Counted from the stretch's first letter, positions 1-8,627 are shown. The stretch: DNA of 31,652 nt from Chthoniobacterales bacterium (GCA_013697365.1 JACCXA010000158.1:1-31652), one strand, 5' to 3'. Notes: a model not told the origin generated them from the sequence alone. Numbers and translations: made by a program.

Positions 1-511
1 CTTGGGCGGGAATATCCGGCAATGAGCCTGATGAATTTCGCGCGTCATAGGAAACGAGCCGGAAATTCCAGGAGAGAAGCCGGCTTGATGCTGGCTCCAA
101 AGCATAATTTGTTCGGCCCTTTTCATCCCTAGTTTTGCCGTCCAGCCGAGACCCGACTGGGCAACAGTAATGCTCAACGTTCTGCTGCAGTTCAGGTGTA
201 GGGCTGTTGATAACGAGGTTGCGCCGGGGAACCCGCAGGAGCAAACGGGCTCGAAATCAAAAGTCCAAAGCGGGAACGTTACGCGCAACCTTATTGTTAC
301 TGCTCTCACGCTGCTTTGTGTGGCGGCGGGCCTCGCCAACTGAACGGTAGGTCGGCCGCGGTCTGGAAAGGCATGGACGGTAGAGGCGACCACCGGCGCG
401 CGGGTCTGATCGCTGGGACGCCGAAAGGCATTCGCGCGGATGAGTGGTTGGATCGGACGCGAGACATGTCCGTGCCCGGCTTCGAAAAAATCGGAGCCGA
501 ACAGGAGTTCG
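1..511. other. No recognisable gene at left edge
   Basis: I see no protein family, RNA gene or repeat of the families found elsewhere in this window. The plus strand has a 36-codon frame beginning near 22 and a 71-codon TTG-initiated frame at 316-531. Neither resembles a known family, and the second runs antisense into the end of the methyltransferase gene. The stretch is the 3' flank of that minus-strand methyltransferase. It may be an eroded coding region, but nothing in it supports a specific call. Confidence 0.5.
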
Positions 512-1228
512 TCATCCTTCGCCGCCGCTGATTGACGGAGGGAGGGCGCTAGTAGTAGCGCCAATGGTAACGGCCGGCCCATTCGGATGCGTCAGATCGT
601 TGTGGAGCACGTGGACACTCCCATAGCCACTACGGGTCAGCGCGGTGATCAGGGATCCCAGCGTCAGCCACATGGAAGTTGGTGACATGCCGCTGAGCGG
701 TTCTTCCAAACCGCTTTCGACGAAAATTTTCCCCCGCAACCCGTGGGAAATTACTTCCGCCTCCGCGTCCCGCGCGTAATGCGTCCAGATAAAAAGCTTC
801 GGAGCGACGGCCGGCAATGCTTCGACCAATTTCCAGGGCTCCGGGAGATGATAGAGAAGGCCCGAGCAAAAAATCGCGTCGAAGCGGCCAAAGCTGGCGA
901 GATCAGTCTCCTCCAGATTGGCCTGCACAAACTCCGCGTTTGCAATTCCCGACGCTCGCTGCACGAGGGACGCTTTCGCGATATTGGCCGCACGGCCTTC
1001 GATCGCCACCACCTCCGTCATGCCGGGGCGTGCCGCAATTTGCACCGTGTGGGCGCCTTCCAATGAGCCCAGCTCCAGAACCCGGGCTGCGTCGGGGGCG
1101 AAGCAAAAGAATCGCTCCAGCCGCTCGTCGCCGAGCGCGCTGATCGCCCCTCCGTAATCCTGGTCGCGGATTCGAAACTTGAAGACCCAGGGCGCGAGTC
1201 GGTCGAAGGCAGCCGTCAGCTCATTCAT
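512..1228 (-). CDS. Class I SAM-dependent methyltransferase
   Basis: The 238-residue protein has a Rossmann-type methyltransferase core. A glycine-rich motif I (VLELGSLEGAHT, about residues 50-61) is followed by an acidic strand-2 end (VVAIEGR), and a motif-IV-like stretch FDAIFCSGLLYHL lies near residues 114-126. The shape matches small-molecule or lipid/glycan methyltransferases of the Methyltransf_11/23 type. The substrate cannot be read from the sequence. The start ATG overlaps the stop of the upstream rlmI-like gene as ATGA (1225-1228), so the two are probably translationally coupled. The C-terminal ~20 residues are low-complexity and look unstructured. Confidence 0.8.
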   Translation of the reverse strand: MNELTAAFDRLAPWVFKFRIRDQDYGGAISALGDERLERFFCFAPDAARVLELGSLEGAHTVQIAARPGMTEVVAIEGRAANIAKASLVQRASGIANAEFVQANLEETDLASFGRFDAIFCSGLLYHLPEPWKLVEALPAVAPKLFIWTHYARDAEAEVISHGLRGKIFVESGLEEPLSGMSPTSMWLTLGSLITALTRSGYGSVHVLHNDLTHPNGPAVTIGATTSALPPSISGGEG

Positions 1229-2433
1229 CGTCCCGGCATCATTTCGAGCAGCACGCCTTTGAAATATTCGGTCTCGGGGATGGTGGGCAACACTGGATGA
1301 TCGAGCGCCTGTTCGAAACGGCGCAGGCGACGCGCGGAACGACGCGCATCGACGAGAGCGTCGGCAATGGTCTGCGCGAAGATGGCTTCCGTGACGTGGT
1401 GGGAACAGGAAAATGTCGCAAGCTGGCCATCTTTCGAAAGCAGATTAAACGCGCGGACATGCAGCTCACGATAGCCGCGCATCGCATTGTGCAGGCCGCC
1501 TTTCGTTTTCGTGAAAGATGGAGGGTCTAAGATGATCAGGTCGTATTCCGCCTTCGCCTTTTCAGCGCCGCGCAGAAATTGGAAAACGTCTTCCTCGACG
1601 AAGTTTACGCGCAGGCCGTTTCGTTCCGCGTTGCTCCGCGCGGCGGCGACACTTTCCGCGCTGGCGTCCACGGCCGTCACGGCAAGCGCACCCGCCTTGG
1701 CGCAGGCAAGCGCAAACGCGCCCTGACTGGTGAAACAATCGAGGACGCGTTTGCCGGCGGCGTATTTTGCAATCACGGCGTAGTGCTGGAGCTGATCGAG
1801 ATAAAAACCGGTCTTCTGCGCATGGAGCAGGTCGATCGTGAATTGCACGCGGTCTATTTCGATCTCCACTTTGTCCGGCGGTTGGCCGTAGAGGACCCCG
1901 TTCTGAAGCGGGAGGCCTTCCGCGCGGCGGACGGGCGCATCGTTGCGCTCGATGATGGATTGTGGCGTAAGTTTCGAACTTGCCTCTCCGGCCAATGCAG
2001 CTTGAAAACTCGCGCCGCAAAGCGCTTCTACGATCAGATCTTTCCGTTGCTCCATCGCGAGCGTGAGCGTTTGGAGGACGAGGTTGTCTCCGTAACGATC
2101 GACGATCACACCGGGCAAGCCATCGCTCTCGCTCCAGACAACGCGGCAGAGGCGCGCATCCACTCCGCGTCGACCGCGGTAGTCGACCGCCTGGGCAATG
2201 CGGCGCGCGAAGAAATCAGCGTCGAGATCCTGCCGTCGCCGGGAGAAGCGGCGCGCCACGATTTGCGATTTGCTGTTGTAAATCGCGCTCCCCAGGAGGC
2301 GATCCCTTCCATCTTTGAGGGAGATGACATCGCCATCCTCTGGGCTGCCGAAAGCCTTCAGGACCTCGCCGGAGAAGACCCAATCGTGGCCATGGAGGAT
2401 GCGGGCGCGGGGTTTGATGACGAGGCCGGCCAT
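1225..2433 (-). CDS. rlmI: RlmI-type 23S rRNA (cytosine-C5) methyltransferase
   Basis: The 402-residue protein starts with a PUA-like RNA-binding region (KPRARILHGHDWVFSGEV, about residues 6-23). Next come the family hallmark DRYGDNLVLQ, the SAM-binding strand RVLDCFTSQGAFAL, the motif DPPSFTKTK and the cysteine-containing SCSHHV, ending in DHPVLPTIPETEYFKG. E. coli RlmI (about 396 residues) methylates C1962 of 23S rRNA in the cytoplasm, and the same role is inferred here. I chose the ATG at 2433. The reading frame stays open upstream to 2706, but that extension is encoded by a palindromic repeat and by the purC start region, so it is not credible protein. A segment of about 16 residues (GASFQAALAGEASSKL) interrupts the region before SIIERND and looks like an in-frame insertion. 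Confidence 0.88.
   Translation of the reverse strand: MAGLVIKPRARILHGHDWVFSGEVLKAFGSPEDGDVISLKDGRDRLLGSAIYNSKSQIVARRFSRRRQDLDADFFARRIAQAVDYRGRRGVDARLCRVVWSESDGLPGVIVDRYGDNLVLQTLTLAMEQRKDLIVEALCGASFQAALAGEASSKLTPQSIIERNDAPVRRAEGLPLQNGVLYGQPPDKVEIEIDRVQFTIDLLHAQKTGFYLDQLQHYAVIAKYAAGKRVLDCFTSQGAFALACAKAGALAVTAVDASAESVAAARSNAERNGLRVNFVEEDVFQFLRGAEKAKAEYDLIILDPPSFTKTKGGLHNAMRGYRELHVRAFNLLSKDGQLATFSCSHHVTEAIFAQTIADALVDARRSARRLRRFEQALDHPVLPTIPETEYFKGVLLEMMPGR
1969..2018. repeat. Possible palindromic element inserted in frame within rlmI
   Basis: About 48 bases encode an extra segment (GASFQAALAGEASSKL on the minus strand) just where RlmI proteins normally pass from ...EAL to the conserved SIIERND. 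The two ends form an imperfect inverted repeat: AGTTTCGAACTTGC on one side, and the complement of GCAGCTTGAAAACT on the other, with 10 of 14 positions pairing. The length is a multiple of three, so the frame is kept. Comparison with the E. coli protein is from memory, so the exact borders are approximate. Confidence 0.35.
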
Positions 2434-2439
2434 GAAGAC

Positions 2440-2523
2440 CGAACATCCAACATCGAACATCGAACGTCGAACGGAGAGGTCCGCATTCGATGTTGGACGT
2501 TCGATGTTCGGTGTTCGATGTTT
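2440..2523. repeat. AACATCGAAC-type palindromic repeat, copy 1
   Basis: An imperfect inverted repeat lies in the divergent rlmI-purC intergenic region. The left arm (2441-2472) is built of GAACATC/CATCGAAC units. The right arm (2487-2523) is its near reverse complement (TCGATGTT...TTCGATGTTT), with a spacer of about 14 bases. Each arm is itself made of tandem 7-10 base units. It would form a long hairpin. It sits 10 bases upstream of the purC start and 7 bases upstream of the rlmI start, so it must overlap both promoters or leaders. A shorter, decayed copy lies at 3911-3959. Confidence 0.8.
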
Positions 2524-2533
2524 GCAACCGCGA

Positions 2534-3418
2534 ATGTCCGCCCTCGTCACCGCCCTCGACCTCCCCCGCATCCCCAAGCTCCGCAGCGGCAAGGTCCGCG
2601 AAGTTTTCGATCTTGGCGAAACGCTCCTCTTTGTGACGACCGATCGTCTCTCCGCGTTTGACTGCATCCTCCCCGATCCTATTCCCGACAAGGGCGCCGT
2701 GCTCAATCAGCTCTCCGCTTTCTGGTTTCAGCGTTTCACTTTCACGCCTAATCATATGATTGCGCTGCAATGGGAGCTGCCGCCGGAGTTGGAGTCCTTC
2801 CGCGAGCAACTGGCGCGTCGCTCCATGATCGTGCGCAAAACCGAGCCGCTGCCGGTGGAATGCGTGGTGCGCGGATACCTGGCCGGTTCCGGTTGGAAGG
2901 AATATCAGGAGAAGGGAACGGTCTGCGGGCACCGGCTTCCGCCAGATTTGCAGCTCGCCTCGAAATTACCGGAGCCGATTTTTACGCCCTCGACCAAGAG
3001 TCAGGCCGGGCACGACGTGAACATTGGGTGGGAGGAATGCCGCCGCATTTTGGGAGAGGATACCGCCCGGCGGGCGCGCGACTTGAGTTTGCGAATCTAC
3101 AGCGCGGGCTGCGAGCATGCAGCCGAACGGGGCATTATCGTAGCCGACACGAAATTCGAATTCGGACTGCTTGATGGCGAACTGCTTCTGATCGACGAAT
3201 GCCTCACACCGGACTCCTCGCGTTTTTGGCCGACGGATCGTTACGTCACCGGACAGAGCCCGCCCAGCTTCGACAAGCAATTCGTGCGCGACTACCTTGA
3301 GACGCTCGATTGGGACAAGACCCCGCCCGCTCCCTCTCTGCCGCGGGGCGTAATCGAGAAGACATCAGCTAAGTATCGCGAAGCATTTTCGCTTTTGACC
3401 GGTGCAGAGTTAGGCTGA
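2534..3418 (+). CDS. purC: Phosphoribosylaminoimidazole-succinocarboxamide synthase (SAICAR synthase)
   Basis: The 294-residue cytoplasmic enzyme of purine synthesis ligates aspartate to CAIR with ATP. Visible family features are the N-terminal GKVREVFDLGETLLFVTTDR ATP-binding segment, then FDCILPDPIPDKGAVLNQ, PVECVVRGYLAGSGW, and the C-terminal DECLTPDSSRFW metal/nucleotide motif. The length matches the yeast/plant-like (about 300-residue) class rather than the ~237-residue E. coli class. I chose the ATG at 2534 because the protein family begins here. The open frame upstream (to 2315) crosses the palindromic repeat and the antisense rlmI start. Confidence 0.95.
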   Translation: MSALVTALDLPRIPKLRSGKVREVFDLGETLLFVTTDRLSAFDCILPDPIPDKGAVLNQLSAFWFQRFTFTPNHMIALQWELPPELESFREQLARRSMIVRKTEPLPVECVVRGYLAGSGWKEYQEKGTVCGHRLPPDLQLASKLPEPIFTPSTKSQAGHDVNIGWEECRRILGEDTARRARDLSLRIYSAGCEHAAERGIIVADTKFEFGLLDGELLLIDECLTPDSSRFWPTDRYVTGQSPPSFDKQFVRDYLETLDWDKTPPAPSLPRGVIEKTSAKYREAFSLLTGAELG

Positions 3419-3484
3419 GTGCGCGCAGGACGCTCTGGCGACGACAGGTTACATCCGCGTCGTCCTTCGGCACGTATTGCTGGT

Positions 3485-3865
3485 ATGAGCGCACAGAAGG
3501 GGGATGGAATACCGGCCCGGTTCAAGGAGGCCTTACAGCAGACAGAAGAAAAGCGGGACGCGAAGTTTGTTGCCAATCTGTTCCGCCAAGGCGCGCACCT
3601 CACCAATCTTGGAGGCGATCACGGGAATGACGCGGCTGAGTTTTGGAAAGCGTACCTAAACCAGTTCGGCGAAGTTCACTCTGAGTTTGTCAGCGAAGTG
3701 GTAGGAGAGAGTTCCGCTGCCTTGGAATGGCGTTCACGCGGCACGATGGCCGACGGCCGGCCGGTCGACTATCGCGGCGTGAGCGTGCTCGACTTCGATG
3801 CCGAAGGTGTGACCGGTTTCCGAACCTATTACGACAGCGCGATGTTCGTTCGGACCGGCGCTTAG
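3485..3865 (+). CDS. NTF2/SnoaL-like fold protein
   Basis: The 126-residue protein begins MSAQKGDGIPARFKEAL. Its pattern is an alpha helix followed by strands: FVANLFRQGAHLTNLG, then AEFWKAYLNQFGEVHSEF, ALEWRSRGTMADGRPVDYRGVSVLDF and GFRTYYDSAMF. This is typical of the SnoaL-like/nuclear-transport-factor-2 superfamily, the small cone-shaped proteins that bind or isomerise small molecules. No catalytic residues can be assigned. A GTG start at 3419 directly abutting purC is possible, but the 22 extra residues look unrelated to the family. It lies 66 bases after purC on the same strand. Confidence 0.7.
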   Translation: MSAQKGDGIPARFKEALQQTEEKRDAKFVANLFRQGAHLTNLGGDHGNDAAEFWKAYLNQFGEVHSEFVSEVVGESSAALEWRSRGTMADGRPVDYRGVSVLDFDAEGVTGFRTYYDSAMFVRTGA

Positions 3866-4088
3866 GCGGTTGGACCTCCGCGGACCGCACGCTGTCCGCG
3901 CGTAAACGCCGAACAGCCAAATCTGAACGTCGAACGGAGCGGTCCGAATTCGCGGTGGAATGCTCTCTGCGGCCATTGGTTGCTGCCCGGACCCGCCCAA
4001 CCAATATTCAGATTATGCCCGGTTCTTTCTTGGTCGACGGCCGTGAAGATTGCACTAAGGCATCGCGAGGCCAGTTCCAGGTTGGGTT
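3866..4088. other. Intergenic region with hairpins and a decayed repeat
   Basis: The gap holds three structures. A GC stem lies at 3879-3885/3894-3900 (CGCGGAC/GTCCGCG), just after the NTF2-fold gene and without a T-tract. The degenerate repeat copy is at 3911-3959. An 8-bp inverted repeat, ATTGGTTG/CAACCAAT, lies at 3975-3982/3998-4005. No gene is recognisable. One of the stems could act as a weak terminator. Confidence 0.4.
3911..3959. repeat. AACATCGAAC-type repeat, degenerate copy 2
   Basis: This stretch (GAACAGCCAAAT...GAACGTCGAACGGAGC...) aligns with the left two-thirds of the palindrome at 2441-2497. It keeps the block GAACGTCGAACGGAG-GGTCCG with few mismatches. It lacks an internal ~9-base unit and the right arm, so it is probably a decayed or truncated copy of the same family. 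Confidence 0.6.
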
Positions 4089-5822
4089 GTGATCCCGTCC
4101 ACTAAGCCGCAGCGTCGCACTGCGCTCGTTTGCGCAGCGTTGTTTCTTGGCACACTGCTTCTTTTTAGTCGATCGATCGGTAACGACTTCGTCAATTACG
4201 ACGATCCCGTTTACGTCACGAGCAACCCGTACGTGCAAGCTGGGTTCTCCGGCACCGCGGTCCGCTGGGCCTTTACCACCGGTCATGGCGCAAACTGGCA
4301 TCCCATCACCTGGCTTTCGCACATGGCCGATTGGGCTTTGTTCGGCGACGACGCGCAAGGCCATCACGCGGTCAGCCTCTTTTGGCACGCGCTGAATGCT
4401 GTGCTCGTCTTTCTCGTTTTTCGGCGTTTGACCGGCACTTTCTGGACCGCGGCGTTTTGCGCCGCCTTATTCGCGTGGCATCCGCTGCGGGTCGAGTCGG
4501 TGGCTTGGATTGCGGAGCGGAAGGATCTGCTGAGTGGGTTCTTTTTCCTGCTCACGCTTTGGTTTTACGCCCTTTATGTCGAAGAGCGACGGGCGCGCTT
4601 CGTGCGCACCAGCCAGTATCTCGGGTTCACATTACTCGCGTTTGCTATCGGCCTGATGTGCAAACCGATGTTGGTTAGCCTCCCGGGCGTTTTACTTTTG
4701 CTCGATTTCTGGCCGCTCCGCCGGCTTCAGCTCAAAGATAACCCGGAGCGAATCTCTCACTTGTTCGTCGAGAAGCTGCCGTTCGTGGTCCTGAGCATTG
4801 CGTCCTGCGCGATCACTCTCTTCATGCAAAAGGAGGGCGGCGCGGTCTCCGCCGCCCTGCCGATCACGGCTCGGCTTGCGAATGCCGCCGTCTCTTTCGT
4901 CGGGTATCTGCAGAAGTTTTTTGTGCCCGTTGATTTAACGGTGCTTTATCCGCATCCTGGATTCTGGCCCGTCTCCACCACGGCCGGGGCCATTCTGTTC
5001 CTCAGCGTCGTGACGGGCGTGGCCGTATTTCAACTTCGGGCGCGACCCTGGCTCGCCAGCGGCTGGCTCTGGTTCCTGATCATGCTCCTGCCGGTAAGTG
5101 GTTTGGTGCAGGTGGGTCTGCACTACATGGCCGATCGCTATACGTATTTGCCCATCCTCGGTGTGCAGATGGCGCTCGTCTGGACCATCTCCGAAGCCTT
5201 CGTTTCCCCGCGCGCGCGTCGTATTTGCGCCATTGCAGCCGCCGCGATTCTCGCCGCCTGTGCGGTCCTCACCTGGAGACAGCTGGGAGTCTGGGAGACT
5301 TCGTTGACTTTGTTCGATCAGGCCATCGCCGTGACGAAGAATAACTATCTGGCCTACAACAATCGCGGGCTCTACCACGCGCGCGCCAGCATGAGCGGCG
5401 AGGCGATGGCGGATTATCGAAAATCCCTCTCGATCAACCCGCGCTATCCCGAAGCAAACAACAATCTGGGCGAAGCTCTCGCGAGGCAGGGGCGGCCGCG
5501 CGATGGGCTTTCTTTTTACCACGCCGCGCTCGAAGCGAAACCCGATCTGCTCGAGGCACATCAAAACCTCGGGAATGCGCTCGCCGATGGCGGCAAGCCC
5601 GAAGAGGCATTGCCGCATTACGAGTGGGTCCTCGCACGCCAGCCCTGGAACGCAGGCGTGCTGAGCAATTCCGGCATCGCGCTTGCCATGCTCGGTAATT
5701 TTCCCGAGGCAATCGCTCGCCTGGAAGCGGCCCTGCGTCTCGAGCCCGACAACGCCGGCGTCCAACAAAACCTGACGAAGACGCGCGCAATGATGCGCGA
5801 TGCTACTTCAAGAGGTCCTTAA
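4089..5822 (+). CDS. Membrane GT-C-like protein with C-terminal tetratricopeptide repeats (TMTC-like)
   Basis: The 577-residue protein has a hydrophobic N-terminal two-thirds with roughly ten membrane segments, and about four TPR units from residue ~415 to the end (for example AYNNRGLYHARASMSGEAMADYRKS and PEANNNLGEALARQGR). The first external loop carries NDFVNYDDPVYV (residues 32-43), and later HPLRVESVAWIAERKD. Both are recurring motifs of bacterial proteins related to eukaryotic TMTC O-mannosyltransferases. Membrane glycosyl transfer from a polyprenyl-linked sugar is therefore plausible but unproven. The start is GTG at 4089. The 3' end overlaps the convergent mdh gene by 20 bases. Confidence 0.8.
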   Translation: MIPSTKPQRRTALVCAALFLGTLLLFSRSIGNDFVNYDDPVYVTSNPYVQAGFSGTAVRWAFTTGHGANWHPITWLSHMADWALFGDDAQGHHAVSLFWHALNAVLVFLVFRRLTGTFWTAAFCAALFAWHPLRVESVAWIAERKDLLSGFFFLLTLWFYALYVEERRARFVRTSQYLGFTLLAFAIGLMCKPMLVSLPGVLLLLDFWPLRRLQLKDNPERISHLFVEKLPFVVLSIASCAITLFMQKEGGAVSAALPITARLANAAVSFVGYLQKFFVPVDLTVLYPHPGFWPVSTTAGAILFLSVVTGVAVFQLRARPWLASGWLWFLIMLLPVSGLVQVGLHYMADRYTYLPILGVQMALVWTISEAFVSPRARRICAIAAAAILAACAVLTWRQLGVWETSLTLFDQAIAVTKNNYLAYNNRGLYHARASMSGEAMADYRKSLSINPRYPEANNNLGEALARQGRPRDGLSFYHAALEAKPDLLEAHQNLGNALADGGKPEEALPHYEWVLARQPWNAGVLSNSGIALAMLGNFPEAIARLEAALRLEPDNAGVQQNLTKTRAMMRDATSRGP

Positions 5823-6786
5823 CGAGGGATTGTTCTTCCTTCAGCTCCGCGACTGATGCGTTTACTTTCGCGCGGCTGAATTCGTTGAGCTTCACGCCTT
5901 GCACGATCTCCCACTTGTCCCCGCGCGCTCGGACGGGGAAGGAAGAGATTAATCCTTCTGCCACTCCGTAGCTGCCATCGGAACAAACAGCCACACTGTT
6001 CCAATCGTCCTTTGGCGTGTCGTTGGTGAGCGAGCGAACCGTATCGACGACAGCGTTCGCCGCCGATCCGGCGGAGGAAAGGCCGCGCGCTTTGATGATG
6101 GCAGCACCGCGCTGTTGCACCGCCGGAATAAATGTCTCCTTCAGCCACTGCTCGTCGGCTATCGCTTCCGCAGCCGATTTCCCGTTGATCGTCGCGCTGT
6201 AGAAATCGGGGTATTGAGTCGCGGAGTGATTACCCCAAATCGTCATGTTCGAAACCGCGGTCACTTCCACCCTGGCCTTTTGCGCGAGTTGAGCTTTGGC
6301 ACGGTTTTCGTCCAGCCGCGTCATGGCGAACCAGCGATCAGGCGGGATCGACTTCGCGTTGTTCATCGCGATCAGGCAATTGGTGTTGCAAGGGTTTCCG
6401 ATAACCAGGATGCGCACATCCGGCGCCGCGTTCTTCTCGATTTCCTGTCCCTGGCCGATGAAAATTTTGCCGTTGATCCCGAGCAGATCACCCCTTTCCA
6501 TGCCGGCCTTGCGCGGCACGCTTCCGACGAGCAGCGCCCAATCGACGCCACGAAAGCCTTCGTTCAGATCCGCCGTCGCGACGACGTTTTTGAGGAGAGG
6601 AAACGCGCAGTCGTCCAGTTCCATGACCACGCCTTTGAGGGCGTCGAGTGCGGGTGGAATTTCAATCAGATACAATTCCACCGGCTGCTCCGGACCGAAC
6701 ATTGCGCCGGAAGCGACGCGGAAGAGCAGGGAATATCCGATTTGTCCGGCCGTGCCGGTGATCGCCACTTTGATTGGTGAGGTCAT
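5803..6786 (-). CDS. mdh: Malate dehydrogenase
   Basis: The 327-residue NAD-dependent enzyme interconverts malate and oxaloacetate in the citric-acid cycle. It shows the dinucleotide motif GTAGQIGYSL (residues 11-20), acidic IEIPP at the end of strand 2, substrate-binding arginines R92 and R98 in the mobile loop (VPRKAGMERGD), NPCNTNC, R157 in TRLDENRA, and catalytic H187 in IWGNHS. These features place it in the cytosolic-type (~330-residue) malate dehydrogenase group. The start ATG follows GGCTAAAGAGA, where the edge of the adjacent CCACGGAT repeat appears to furnish the purine-rich leader. It ends convergently inside the TMTC-like gene. Confidence 0.95.
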   Translation of the reverse strand: MTSPIKVAITGTAGQIGYSLLFRVASGAMFGPEQPVELYLIEIPPALDALKGVVMELDDCAFPLLKNVVATADLNEGFRGVDWALLVGSVPRKAGMERGDLLGINGKIFIGQGQEIEKNAAPDVRILVIGNPCNTNCLIAMNNAKSIPPDRWFAMTRLDENRAKAQLAQKARVEVTAVSNMTIWGNHSATQYPDFYSATINGKSAAEAIADEQWLKETFIPAVQQRGAAIIKARGLSSAGSAANAVVDTVRSLTNDTPKDDWNSVAVCSDGSYGVAEGLISSFPVRARGDKWEIVQGVKLNEFSRAKVNASVAELKEEQSLVKDLLK

Positions 6787-6794
6787 TGAATCTC

Positions 6795-6925
6795 TTTAGC
6801 CACGGATGGAGACGGATGAAACACGGATTTTTCAGAAAGACCAGGAGTGGACGGCTTAGCCTTCATCGGTCTTTCTTCCGTCGCTTTCTTTATCCGTGTT
6901 TCAGCCGTGTTACTCCGTGGCTAAA
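6795..6925. repeat. CCACGGAT-family palindrome between malQ and mdh
   Basis: A 131-base imperfect inverted repeat begins TTTAGCCACGGATGGAGACGG and ends with the near reverse complement (...CCGTGTTACTCCGTGGCTAAA). The arms are about 38 bases and share AAACACGGAT. The interior contains a second small stem, GAAAGACC/GGTCTTTC (6835-6842/6868-6875). The right edge overlaps the last codon of malQ: the TAG stop of malQ (6923-6921, minus) is the TTTAG of the repeat. Confidence 0.9.
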
Positions 6926-8627
6926 TTCTGCCGCTTTCCTTGAGCAGCGTGCGCACGATTCTCATCCGGTGCTTCACCGTCCGGCTGCTCGCCAGCCGCG
7001 CCACCGTGAGATGCAGCCGCCGGCTCCAGTTTGAGTCCGCGGCTGTGCCCGGAACGTTGAAACGCTCTTTCCGCGCGAGCAGATCGGTGATCATGACGAT
7101 CGCCATCCAGGCTTCGCTGCGGAAGAGCGCTTCCATGACGGGCGCATAGAAAGCGCGGTCGTATTCCCCTTCCTCGCTGAGCGAGGAAATCCGGGCGAAC
7201 TCGGCGATCTTTCGCAAGTCGCCGCGCGCCTGTTCCCGGTCCGCGCTGCTTTCATCGAACGCGTCGTCCCACATGGCTCGAAGTGGTTTGTGATCGTGCG
7301 TGGCGTAAGTGGCGACAGAGAGCCGCTGGTATTCGTGGCCGGGAATGATGCGCCCGTCCGGCCTGTCCTCCCATTGCGGGATCTTAAAACCGGCAATGGC
7401 CAGCGACTGCAAACTGGGACGCACATAGGGCGGAACCGTCCCTAGATCTTCCCCCACGAGTCGGGTGCTCTCAGCGGCCTCCAGGGCCATTCGCAGATAC
7501 TCCTCACCTTCACGTCGGTTTGCCTCCCAGTTCTCATGATTGGAATCGTCCCGCGGCGAAAAATGTGGGATGTCGCCGCCGGTATGCTGAAGCATTTCGT
7601 CCCAGCTCAGAGGAAGAAAATCAGCGTTTCGCTGCGGCCGCCACGGGAAGGCATAGATGCGGTAAAACCCCAGGACATGATCGATGCGGAAGACATGGAA
7701 AATGCGCCGCACGCCCCGGACGCGCTGCCGCCACCAATCAAAGTCGTTTCCGCGCATTACGTCCCAGCGGTAAAGTGGAATACCCCAGTTCTGCCCCCAT
7801 TTTTGAGTGAACTCGTCGTCTTTGAAATACGGTTCCGGCGGCGCCCCGCCCGACCAGGCGAGGGCGAACTCCTCGGGCCTGGAATAAACGTCCGCGCTGT
7901 AATAGCTGACCCCGAAAGGGATGTCGCCCATGAGCGCCACGCCCTGTTCCTCCGCGTATTGTTTCACCGCGCGCCATTGCTCGTAGGCGAGCCATTGGAC
8001 GTAACGAAAGAACTGCTCGCGCTCAGCAAAACGCTCTTTCGCCTCGGGTTCTTGCCGGTCCAGCCAGGCGCGAGCCGCAGGCGCCGAGCGATGCTCTTCG
8101 GGCCAAAGATCCCACGCCTCGCTGCCGCCGTTCCCGTCCATGAGCGCGCGAAAGAAAACATAATCTCCGAGCCATCCCTGCTCCTGCCTACAGAATTCGG
8201 CCAGGGCCTGCGCGCGTTCGTCGTCGGCACGGCTTCGACGCTGGAATCGTGCGAACGCTCTTTCGAGCAAGGCCCGTTTGAGGCGCCGTATTTCGGCGTA
8301 CTTCACGGTGCCGGAACGCAACTTCTTCAGCCTCGCGGGCGTCACAGCCTCGTCGAGGTCCGCCTGCGTCAGGTCTTCCGGCGACCCGGGCGCGAGATGC
8401 AAAGCGGCCGGCTCAATCGCCATCGCACTGATCGCGTTATAGGGGCTGTTGTCCCCCCCGGTCTCGTTGATCGGCAACAACTGCACCAGCTTGAATCCGA
8501 TGCCTGCGGCCCAGTCGACGAACTGCCGCAAGCCCTCGAGATCGCCGATCCCCAGATCATTCTCAGTGCGGAGCGCGAACAACGGCGTGAGCACGCCGGC
8601 GATACGTCGTTCGGGGGAAAAATTCAT
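6921..8627 (-). CDS. malQ: 4-alpha-glucanotransferase (amylomaltase)
   Basis: The 568-residue GH77 enzyme transfers alpha-1,4-glucan chains in glycogen/maltodextrin metabolism in the cytoplasm. It carries the GH77 N-terminal LTPLFALRTENDLGIGDL, SPYNAISAMAIEP (61-73), MGDIPFGVSYYSADVY (233-248), the nucleophile D316 in FRIDHVLGFYR, the acid/base E393 in LVGEDLGTVPPYVR, and ATHDHKPLRAMW. Length is normal. The ATG at 8627 touches the end of the upstream CCACGGAT arm, and the stop codon lies inside the downstream palindrome. Both gene ends therefore abut repeats. It is downstream of the GxxExxY gene and upstream of mdh on the same strand. Confidence 0.95.
   Translation of the reverse strand: MNFSPERRIAGVLTPLFALRTENDLGIGDLEGLRQFVDWAAGIGFKLVQLLPINETGGDNSPYNAISAMAIEPAALHLAPGSPEDLTQADLDEAVTPARLKKLRSGTVKYAEIRRLKRALLERAFARFQRRSRADDERAQALAEFCRQEQGWLGDYVFFRALMDGNGGSEAWDLWPEEHRSAPAARAWLDRQEPEAKERFAEREQFFRYVQWLAYEQWRAVKQYAEEQGVALMGDIPFGVSYYSADVYSRPEEFALAWSGGAPPEPYFKDDEFTQKWGQNWGIPLYRWDVMRGNDFDWWRQRVRGVRRIFHVFRIDHVLGFYRIYAFPWRPQRNADFLPLSWDEMLQHTGGDIPHFSPRDDSNHENWEANRREGEEYLRMALEAAESTRLVGEDLGTVPPYVRPSLQSLAIAGFKIPQWEDRPDGRIIPGHEYQRLSVATYATHDHKPLRAMWDDAFDESSADREQARGDLRKIAEFARISSLSEEGEYDRAFYAPVMEALFRSEAWMAIVMITDLLARKERFNVPGTAADSNWSRRLHLTVARLASSRTVKHRMRIVRTLLKESGRI

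Noticed and set aside
1579..2661. Long plus-strand open frame (360 codons) opposite rlmI
   Set aside because: It is a shadow of a well-supported gene on the other strand; its sequence is Arg/His-rich with no family resemblance.
2434..2706. 91-residue N-terminal extension of RlmI
   Set aside because: It would be translated from the palindromic repeat and the antisense purC start; the family starts at the ATG at 2433.
5803..5822. 20-base convergent overlap of the TMTC-like gene and mdh as a possible frame error
   Set aside because: Both C-termini look natural (TPR end; VKDLLK for Mdh), so this is a normal compact convergent overlap.
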